Positions 58,028 through 64,000 of a stretch of 64,000 bases of DNA are shown one piece after another. Source of the DNA: Flavobacterium sp. ASV13. GTDB taxonomy: Bacteria > Bacteroidota > Bacteroidia > Flavobacteriales > Flavobacteriaceae. The stretch's first letter is position 1. Every line of letters starts with the position of its first letter. Under the pieces are notes generated by a model. It saw nothing but the letters and a program-made list of their open reading frames with translations, did not search any database and was not told the origin of the DNA. Location: positions 496,001 through 560,000 of the forward strand of contig NZ_JQJY01000001.1 of assembly GCF_000745775.1 (NCBI RefSeq), given 5' to 3'. The translations under genes were made by a program, and so were the position numbers.

Positions 58028-58839
58028 TATTTTGCCACAATAGAAATACCGACTTCTTTTCGGAAATCCTTCGGGGAAATTCCAACATTCTTTTTAAAAT
58101 AGCGGCTGAAATAAAACTCATCTTCAAAATTAAGATCAACGGCAATTTCTCGAATCGGCTTGACCGTTAAATGCAACAGTTTTTTTGCTTCTAAAACAAT
58201 GCGATCCTGGATAAGTTGTGAAGGTGATTTTCCAAAATGCTTTTTGATTCTTTTACTGAATGTATTCACAGTTAATTTGTATTTAGAAGCATAAAAAGCT
58301 ACTTCTTTGGCTTCCCGAAAATGTTCGTCAAGCAACTGCTGAAACTGCAAAATAGTTGCATTTCCAATTGATTCCTGAATTTCAGAAGGCATTTTCAACT
58401 GCTTTTCTTTACTGCTCAATGCTAAAACAACCTGCAAATAGGATTTTAATATCGAATCATCATAATCGAGTTTGGAATCTTCCACCCTTTTCATTCTTTC
58501 AATAATACTGATAATTTCCTCGTAAATAAAATCAGAAATTATTACAAAAGGTTCTCTGTAAATATCATTGAACAAAATTCCGTTGCAGGCCACTTCTTTT
58601 TTGTGATATTCAATACAATAAAAATCGCCATGAAAACTCACTTGATTTATAAAAGGCGCTGAAGAATTATTCCATTTAAATAATTGATATGGAGATAAAA
58701 AGATAAGACTTTTTCCGCTGCATTCATAATCCGTTAAATCAACTGAAAAAGAAGCATTTCCGTCAAATATCAGAATATAATAATACGGTTCGTTTATTTC
58801 TTTGCCAATAAAATCGGTTTTCTTTAATTCAATTTTCAT
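58027..58839 (-). CDS. AraC family transcriptional regulator
   Basis: The 270-residue protein has an N-terminal cupin-like part (YYYILIFDGNASFSVDL) and a C-terminal double HTH: KYKLTVNTFSKRIKKHFGKSPSQLI, then REIAVDLNFEDEFYFSRYFKKNVGISPKDFR. It precedes the DUF417 gene on the same strand with a gap of 79 bases that contains candidate binding sites, so it probably activates that gene. It begins 42 bases after the GT2 stop codon. The distance is small enough that read-through from the exopolysaccharide operon cannot be excluded. The ligand is unknown. Confidence 0.9.
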   Translation of the reverse strand: MKIELKKTDFIGKEINEPYYYILIFDGNASFSVDLTDYECSGKSLIFLSPYQLFKWNNSSAPFINQVSFHGDFYCIEYHKKEVACNGILFNDIYREPFVIISDFIYEEIISIIERMKRVEDSKLDYDDSILKSYLQVVLALSSKEKQLKMPSEIQESIGNATILQFQQLLDEHFREAKEVAFYASKYKLTVNTFSKRIKKHFGKSPSQLIQDRIVLEAKKLLHLTVKPIREIAVDLNFEDEFYFSRYFKKNVGISPKDFRKEVGISIVAK

Positions 58840-58881
58840 AGCGGAACTCCTTTTTCAGAAATCGGACAATACAAAAATAGC

Positions 58882-60315
58882 TTATTCTTTTTTAGTAAAT
58901 CCTTTTCTGGTCATTTCGCCCCAGCCGTGCGTTCCCTTGATTTTTTCTTTGTAGCCCACTAAAGCTGCGTAAACTGCCATTGGATGAAAATATAGCGGTT
59001 CAATAAAAGCAGCTAAAAGCAGCTTGAAAAAGTCGGCATGTTTTGGGTATTTATGAAAAGTACGTTCTTCGCTGAATAAGGCTAAAACAGAAAAGAAAAC
59101 GGCAAAAGTGTACACAAAAAGCAATAGCAGAAGGAAAAAATGCCAGTTCAGCAAACCAAAAAGTATGAATATAACCGTTATTAAAAGACCAATAAACTCA
59201 ATTCCTGGCGCCAAAAACTCAAATAATGTCCAATAAGGAACACTCAGCATTCCTAATAATTTATATTTAGGATTCATGAACATTCTTTTATGAAAGCTAA
59301 GGGTTTCGATTGTACCTCGCATCCAGCGGCTGCGCTGTTTTTTGAATATTTTGAAATCTTCAGGCGCTTCTGTCCAGCAAAGTGGATCTGGAATATAACT
59401 TACTGAGTATGGTAATTTATTTTCGAGCATATAACGGCGCATTCTCACGACTAATTCCATGTCTTCACCCACCGTTTTTGTACTATAACCTCCAGATAAT
59501 AAAGCAATTTCTTTATCAAATGCTCCAAATGCACCGGAAATCAATAATAATCCGTCCAGTCTTCCCCATGCCATTCTTCCTAAAAGAAAAGCGCGCAGGT
59601 ATTCTAAAACCTGAATCCTCGGAATCATGCTGTCTGGAATATTTACCTCGACCAGACGGCCATTTTTAATCACACATTGATTCGCAATTCTGACTACACC
59701 ACCTGTTGCAATAATGCGTTTTCCGTGCGATTCCAGGAAAGGTTTTGCCAGTTTCAAAAGGGAATCTTTATCCAAAATACAATCCACATCGATACAAACT
59801 ACATACGGGTTTTGTGCAATATTTAAACCTACATTCAGGGCATCGGCTTTACCACCGTTTTCTTTATCGGCCACAATTAATTTCTTGAAAGCGGCATTTC
59901 TGGAAGTATAAATTCCTTTAAGTTTTTTGGTTTCGATTTGTTCGTGAAAATCAAAATCGGTCAAAACAAGATCATACTTCTTGATCAGAATTTCCATCGA
60001 ATTGTCTTTACTTCCGTCATTTACCACAATTACCTCATAATTATTGTAATTCAATGAAAGCAGGGATTTTACATTTTCTTCAATTGTAAAACCTTCATTG
60101 TAAGCGGGCGCAATTAACGAAAGTTTAGGTGCATAATCGCTTGTAAGCAATACTTCATAATCAACAAAACTATTTTTTTTAAGATAACTTCTAAGTTCTT
60201 TTGTAGAGAGATAAGCTAATATTAGATACCAAGACATGATCAATATAGCATAGCCCAAAATAAGTACTATGTATACATCCAAAAACCATATTAATTCGTT
60301 GTTTAAAAGACTCAT
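58882..60315 (-). CDS. Processive GT2 glycosyltransferase (BcsA/HasA/PgaC-like)
   Basis: The 477-residue membrane enzyme has one N-terminal segment, a cytosolic GT-A domain and three or four C-terminal segments. Motifs are VVNDGSKDNSM, DVDC (DxD), TVGEDMEL (the acidic TED equivalent) and QRSRWMRG (QxxRW), the set of processive GT2 enzymes that make beta-linked polymers while exporting them. No PilZ domain follows, so direct c-di-GMP control through that domain is absent. It is the last gene of a tight operon after a HEAT protein and a YaiO-like outer-membrane protein, which suggests an exopolysaccharide export machine. The polymer (cellulose, glucosamine or another) cannot be fixed from the motifs. 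Confidence 0.9.
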   Translation of the reverse strand: MSLLNNELIWFLDVYIVLILGYAILIMSWYLILAYLSTKELRSYLKKNSFVDYEVLLTSDYAPKLSLIAPAYNEGFTIEENVKSLLSLNYNNYEVIVVNDGSKDNSMEILIKKYDLVLTDFDFHEQIETKKLKGIYTSRNAAFKKLIVADKENGGKADALNVGLNIAQNPYVVCIDVDCILDKDSLLKLAKPFLESHGKRIIATGGVVRIANQCVIKNGRLVEVNIPDSMIPRIQVLEYLRAFLLGRMAWGRLDGLLLISGAFGAFDKEIALLSGGYSTKTVGEDMELVVRMRRYMLENKLPYSVSYIPDPLCWTEAPEDFKIFKKQRSRWMRGTIETLSFHKRMFMNPKYKLLGMLSVPYWTLFEFLAPGIEFIGLLITVIFILFGLLNWHFFLLLLLFVYTFAVFFSVLALFSEERTFHKYPKHADFFKLLLAAFIEPLYFHPMAVYAALVGYKEKIKGTHGWGEMTRKGFTKKE

Positions 60316-60325
60316 TGGCTTGTAA

Positions 60326-61147
60326 TTAAACTGTTAATGTCTGCAATACGTTTTGCGCTTCATACTGAATTAATGTATTGGGTGCGTGATCGATCAATTG
60401 CGATACATAAGGAAGTTTCTGCGTAAGTTTCAGCTCTTTTATAAGTTTTAATCCGAGTGTAATAACCGTTGTGTTTTTAGATTCCAATAAAAGTTCTACT
60501 CCTTTTGTATCTCCAATATCATGCATCTTAAAAGCGCCAATAATGTTTAGCTGCGTCCAGTCATCAATAGGGTCAGGATGCTCAGCGAGGTGCACTATGC
60601 CTTTTGTTCCTGCAAGTTTTATACAAGCATTAATTGATGTGATTTTCAACGTCTTTTTTCTGGCTTTTGAAAATGTTATGATTGTTTCAAATGCTTCGTT
60701 TATATTAAATTCCGCCAATTCTGTAATTCCTTTGCATTTTACTTCCCATCTAAAATTTCGAAGTTTTTTGAACGAATCTTTTATCAAACCTGAATCTTGA
60801 TAAAATTGTTCCAATTTTTGGGCAAAAACGCCATCGTAATTTTTGTGAAGATTTATAATCGTTTCCATTACAACTTCTCTGAAAAAGGCTTTTTTAAAAA
60901 GCGTTGCCGAATTTTTATCTTCATTAATAACCGAAAAAGTCACATTTTCAAAAACAACAGCCGACATTAATTTTTCAATTAACTGACTGTATTCAATTCT
61001 GCGTTTTTCTCTGCTTATATTTTTATTTCGGCTCCAAATAATTACCACATATAAAGCAAAAGAAGCTCCAATAAATAAGTATATTGAAAAAATCAGAAAC
61101 GGTACAACCCAGTCACCTTTTTCATATAATTCCCAAACTTTTTCCAT
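60326..61147 (-). CDS. Membrane-anchored HEAT-repeat protein
   Basis: The 273-residue protein has one N-terminal membrane segment (about residues 15-38, VVPFLIFSIYLFIGASFALYVVII). Repeated two-helix units on the cytosolic side follow, with phrases such as RWEVKCKGITELAEFNINEA, SINACIKLAGTKGIVHLAEH and LIKELKLTQKLPYVSQLI. This is the pattern of HEAT/armadillo scaffolds. Gaps to the GT2 gene (10 bases) and the YaiO gene (1 base) show one operon. A scaffold joining the synthase to other components, or a regulator reading the response regulator, is inference. No catalytic motif was seen. Confidence 0.75.
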   Translation of the reverse strand: MEKVWELYEKGDWVVPFLIFSIYLFIGASFALYVVIIWSRNKNISREKRRIEYSQLIEKLMSAVVFENVTFSVINEDKNSATLFKKAFFREVVMETIINLHKNYDGVFAQKLEQFYQDSGLIKDSFKKLRNFRWEVKCKGITELAEFNINEAFETIITFSKARKKTLKITSINACIKLAGTKGIVHLAEHPDPIDDWTQLNIIGAFKMHDIGDTKGVELLLESKNTTVITLGLKLIKELKLTQKLPYVSQLIDHAPNTLIQYEAQNVLQTLTV

Positions 61148-61148
61148 A

Positions 61149-62363
61149 TCAAAAACGTTTAGTTACAATTAACTGGACATTAAACCTGTTTCTGTATTCT
61201 CCAGGTGTATATTCTTCGCGTTCATAAAGAAAAATTGGGCGTACGAAAAAAGAATCGCCTAGACGATGCTGATATTGTATTCCAACTCTAAAAGCTTCTA
61301 ATGGTTGTGTGAAACCGTTATAAAGATACAAGTACGGAACTGTTCCGTATTGAAGTTCCAATCTTATGATTCTTTCTTTTTCTTCATTGGTTTTCTGTAC
61401 ACTTAAAACATGAGAAAACAATGAATTTCCTGTATCATAATATGGTCTGTATGCCAATGTATAACTTCCTGTATTGTATGCAATCTGCCCCGTAAGCAAC
61501 GTAATATCATCGCTTTCAAAATGCATAAATCGAGCTCCAAATGCAAAATCAAATTTTTTAACTGGTGCAAAATAATATTCTAAACCTGCCTTTCCAACGG
61601 GAAATAATGTTTCACCTGTTGAAAGTCCGGCGTTGGCATATAAATAGCTTTTGTTTGAAAATGTTTGGTAAAAATCAGTTTCAAAAAGCATTTGTGTATC
61701 ATTGCCAGTATTTCCAATGTTTGCGCGACCTACAATTGCCGATTTGCTGAATTTATGTGAATATTCAACATACCCATAATGCAAAGGTGATTGCCCTGGC
61801 TCTGACGTAGAAATGTTAAGATAAGACGCTGCAATTGCATTTTTAGCTTTTTTACCAATAAGCGTTCGGATGCTTCTAAATGGCTGAGTGCTATTATCTG
61901 CAATTGATGCTTTTTCTATAACTTCCAACGCTTCCTGATCGCGATTTAGTTTTTCAAGACAAGATGCTTTTGTTTTAATTACGTCCACCGATTTTGGGTC
62001 AATTGCCAAATATTTATCACAATATGAAATACATTTTTCATATTGTTCCGACCAAAAATAAGTATTGATAATTGCCTGTAAAGCATCAGGATTCGGATTT
62101 GTTCTGTCTGTTAATGGTGACAATATTTTTATGGATGATGGATAATCTTTTTTCCAGCTATAAATTCGTCCTGTATAAACCTGAATATCTTCGTTGTCAG
62201 GAAATTTAGCACGCAAAGGTTCAATTAAGGATAATGCTTTATCAAAATTTCCTTTTTCTGTTTCTTGTTTTGCTTGAGCTAAAACTGCATCGATATTTAC
62301 TTCCTGTCCAAAAGAAATGGAAGAAACAAAAAGCAAAACTATTGAATAATATAGAAATTTCAT
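61149..62363 (-). CDS. TPR and YaiO-like outer membrane beta-barrel protein
   Basis: The 404-residue protein has a signal peptide (SISFGQ). TPR-like helices follow (about residues 25-170; EKGNFDKALSLIEPLRAKFPDN, CISYCDKYLAIDPKSVDVIKTK). A C-terminal barrel (about 185-404) of the YaiO type ends in VQLIVTKRF. The layout of periplasmic TPR plus outer-membrane barrel is the one used by exopolysaccharide export proteins such as PgaA and AlgK/AlgE, fused here in one chain. Its ATG overlaps the stop codon of the response-regulator gene by one base (translational coupling). It probably exports the GT2 product. Confidence 0.85.
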   Translation of the reverse strand: MKFLYYSIVLLFVSSISFGQEVNIDAVLAQAKQETEKGNFDKALSLIEPLRAKFPDNEDIQVYTGRIYSWKKDYPSSIKILSPLTDRTNPNPDALQAIINTYFWSEQYEKCISYCDKYLAIDPKSVDVIKTKASCLEKLNRDQEALEVIEKASIADNSTQPFRSIRTLIGKKAKNAIAASYLNISTSEPGQSPLHYGYVEYSHKFSKSAIVGRANIGNTGNDTQMLFETDFYQTFSNKSYLYANAGLSTGETLFPVGKAGLEYYFAPVKKFDFAFGARFMHFESDDITLLTGQIAYNTGSYTLAYRPYYDTGNSLFSHVLSVQKTNEEKERIIRLELQYGTVPYLYLYNGFTQPLEAFRVGIQYQHRLGDSFFVRPIFLYEREEYTPGEYRNRFNVQLIVTKRF

Positions 62364-62728
62364 TAAGCTTTGATTTTTAGCAACTTATTAATTCGAACTA
62401 AAAGAACGGCAGGACTGATTGGTTTTGCAATAAATTCATTTGCGCCAATATCAAAAGAATCCAGTTCTGTCTGTTCAACACCAGAAGAAGTAAGTATGAT
62501 TATAGGGACATCTGAATTAATAGTTTCCCTGACATATTGCGTAATTTCCATTCCGCTAATGCCTGGCATGTTTATGTCGGTCAAAATCAAGTCGTAATTG
62601 TTTTTTTCGATGGCTTCAAGCGCATCTTTTCCATCAGAAAACTGGTCAACAGCAAATCCTTTGGACTCTAGAAAAAATGATAATGATTTGCGTAAGATAT
62701 CATTATCTTCGGCTAAAATGATTCTCAT
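62363..62728 (-). CDS. Response regulator of the exopolysaccharide operon
   Basis: This 121-residue single receiver has the acidic pocket E7-D8 (ILAEDND), D51 in LTDINMPGISG, Thr/Ser in IILTSSGVEQ and Lys in FIAKPISP. The frame extends upstream to a TTG at 62749, but the ATG at 62728 gives the standard receiver start MRIILAEDN. It overlaps the YaiO gene by one base and is 74 bases downstream of the hybrid kinase gene. As it has no output domain, it must act by protein contact, probably on the HEAT protein or synthase. Confidence 0.9.
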   Translation of the reverse strand: MRIILAEDNDILRKSLSFFLESKGFAVDQFSDGKDALEAIEKNNYDLILTDINMPGISGMEITQYVRETINSDVPIIILTSSGVEQTELDSFDIGANEFIAKPISPAVLLVRINKLLKIKA

Positions 62729-62802
62729 TGTTATGATATTTTGAGGCAAAAATTCAATTTATATTTGGCTTATATGTAAAGCTAAGGCTTATTTCTTTTT
62801 TA

Positions 62803-64000
62803 TCAAAGCTCCTTCAGGATTTTAACGGTCTCCTCGATTCCGTAATGCAGTATATTTATTTTGTCTTCACTTTCAGAAGTAAATTTATTGTTTAAGGCTT
62901 CTTCTTCAATAATCGACAAACAATTAGTGAGATCTGTTAGCATGAAAATATCTAAACTGGATTTCATATTATGCGCCAGTTTCTTTACTGCATCATGATC
63001 TTCATTTTTAAATGCTTCTTCAAGCTGAGCCGTTTGACTCGGAATTTTATCTAAAAAAAGATCAATCATTTCTTTTCTAAAATCAGGGCTTCCACATGCC
63101 ATTTCATCCAAAATAGAAAAATCAATAATTCTTCTTCTTCCATGATCAGCATCTTGGCTCATAACCGTTTTTATCGCTTTTAAAAGAACAGACTGTTTAA
63201 AAGGTTTTGGCACATAAGCATTCATTCCGACTTTATAACAACGTTCCTGCTCTCCAACAAGAGAATGTGCTGTCATGGCAATAATCGGAATATCTGATTT
63301 CATTTCATTTCTGATGTATTCCGTTGTCTGATAACCATCTTTAATTGGCATTTGAAGATCCATCAAAACTAAATCGTATTGGTGCTTCGATAAAAGTTCA
63401 ATGCCTTCTTTCCCATTTTCAGCGATATCCAATTCAAAACCAAAATTCTGCACCACGCTTTTTGCTAATTTCTGATTCAGCACGTTGTCTTCGCAAAGCA
63501 AAATTTTCAGATTTCCAAGATCATTTTTTGATATTGTTTTAACTGAATCTACTTTCGCATCTGCTTTTTTATATGAAAGGACAAAAGAAAATTCTGAACC
63601 GCGACCTTCCTTGCTTTTAACTTGAATTTCAGATTTTTGAAGTTCAATCAACTGTTTTACAATGTTTAATCCGAGTCCAGTGCCACCAAATCTACGCGTT
63701 GTACTTTCTTCAGCTTGGGTAAAACGTTCAAAAATGGAATTAAGTTTATCTTCAGGAATTCCGATTCCGGTATCTTTTACAGAAAATCGAAGCGAATAAT
63801 GATCTTCTGTTTCTTCTACCTTTTTTACAGAAACCGTTACATCACCATCATGCGTAAACTTTAGCGCATTTCCGATAAGATTTACTAAAATCTGATTCAA
63901 TCTTCCTTGATCGCCAATAACCATATCGGGCATATCGGCATCTAAAAAGAGATTAAATTCTACGTCTTTATGTGCTTTTACTTTTAATAAATTATAAACA
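62803..64000 (-). CDS. Hybrid histidine kinase, C-terminal part (runs off the window): HATPase-REC-HPt
   Basis: The frame is open to the window edge, so the start lies beyond 64000; residues before the first visible Met read VYNLLKVKAHKDVEFNL. The visible part has HATPase motifs (LVNLIGNALKFTHDG, DTGIGIPEDKLNSIFERFTQ, GGTGLGLNIVKQL), a receiver with phosphoacceptor Asp in LVLMDLQMPIKDG and Lys in YVPKPFKQ, and a C-terminal HPt domain with His in KKLAHNMKSSL. It therefore forms an in-chain phosphorelay that can feed the response regulator 74 bases downstream. The sensor part is not visible. Confidence 0.92.
   Translation of the reverse strand, partial: VYNLLKVKAHKDVEFNLFLDADMPDMVIGDQGRLNQILVNLIGNALKFTHDGDVTVSVKKVEETEDHYSLRFSVKDTGIGIPEDKLNSIFERFTQAEESTTRRFGGTGLGLNIVKQLIELQKSEIQVKSKEGRGSEFSFVLSYKKADAKVDSVKTISKNDLGNLKILLCEDNVLNQKLAKSVVQNFGFELDIAENGKEGIELLSKHQYDLVLMDLQMPIKDGYQTTEYIRNEMKSDIPIIAMTAHSLVGEQERCYKVGMNAYVPKPFKQSVLLKAIKTVMSQDADHGRRRIIDFSILDEMACGSPDFRKEMIDLFLDKIPSQTAQLEEAFKNEDHDAVKKLAHNMKSSLDIFMLTDLTNCLSIIEEEALNNKFTSESEDKINILHYGIEETVKILKEL

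Overview
The window reads as chromosomal DNA of a Bacteroidota bacterium, most likely a Flavobacterium. It is AT-rich. It carries a SusC/SusD pair, a one-protein hybrid two-component regulator, PepSY and TonB proteins, and promoters of the Bacteroidota type (-7 box TAnnTTTG). Signal peptides and lipoprotein signals are typical of the phylum. No rRNA, tRNA, CRISPR array, transposase or phage gene was seen.

Layout. 0.1-2 kb: a polysaccharide-deacetylase-like protein and a DUF4239 membrane protein. 2-5.8 kb: a divergent iron-uptake pair (TonB-dependent receptor, PepSY membrane protein). 5.8-9.8 kb: AraC regulator with a methyltransferase, an SDR oxidoreductase under a tandem-repeat operator, and a serine hydrolase. 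10-44.3 kb: a large polysaccharide utilization locus (PUL), entirely on the minus strand. In transcription order it holds GH89, SusC, SusD, two GH92, a small secreted unknown, a putative toroid lyase, a DUF4861 protein, a lipoprotein metallophosphoesterase, the hybrid regulator, myo-inositol oxygenase, GH2, a DUF5009/HGSNAT-like acetyltransferase, an SSS symporter, two GH28 and GH51. 44.7-54.8 kb: a signalling island on the plus strand with two lone receiver proteins, a CHASE3 kinase, a 2124-residue poly-HAMP hybrid kinase and a receiver-kinase. 54.9-58.8 kb: a small membrane protein, a GH97, a DUF417 protein and an AraC regulator. 58.9-64 kb: an operon on the minus strand for exopolysaccharide synthesis (GT2, HEAT protein, YaiO-like porin) behind a response regulator and a hybrid kinase cut by the window edge.

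How the genes may work together. The PUL joins enzymes for alpha-mannose, alpha-N-acetylglucosamine, beta-galactose and arabinose with a phosphoesterase, an HGSNAT-like acetyltransferase, an SGLT-type symporter and myo-inositol oxygenase. That set fits stepwise removal of an inositol-linked glycan head group, such as a plant GIPC sphingolipid or a GPI anchor, followed by inositol oxidation to glucuronate. This is inference; a mixed plant cell-wall substrate is the main alternative. Three promoters in the locus share a previously unlabelled element: a 21-bp-spaced direct repeat (ATGGAC...ATGGAT) exactly 22 bp from the -7 box. I propose it as the operator of the hybrid regulator.
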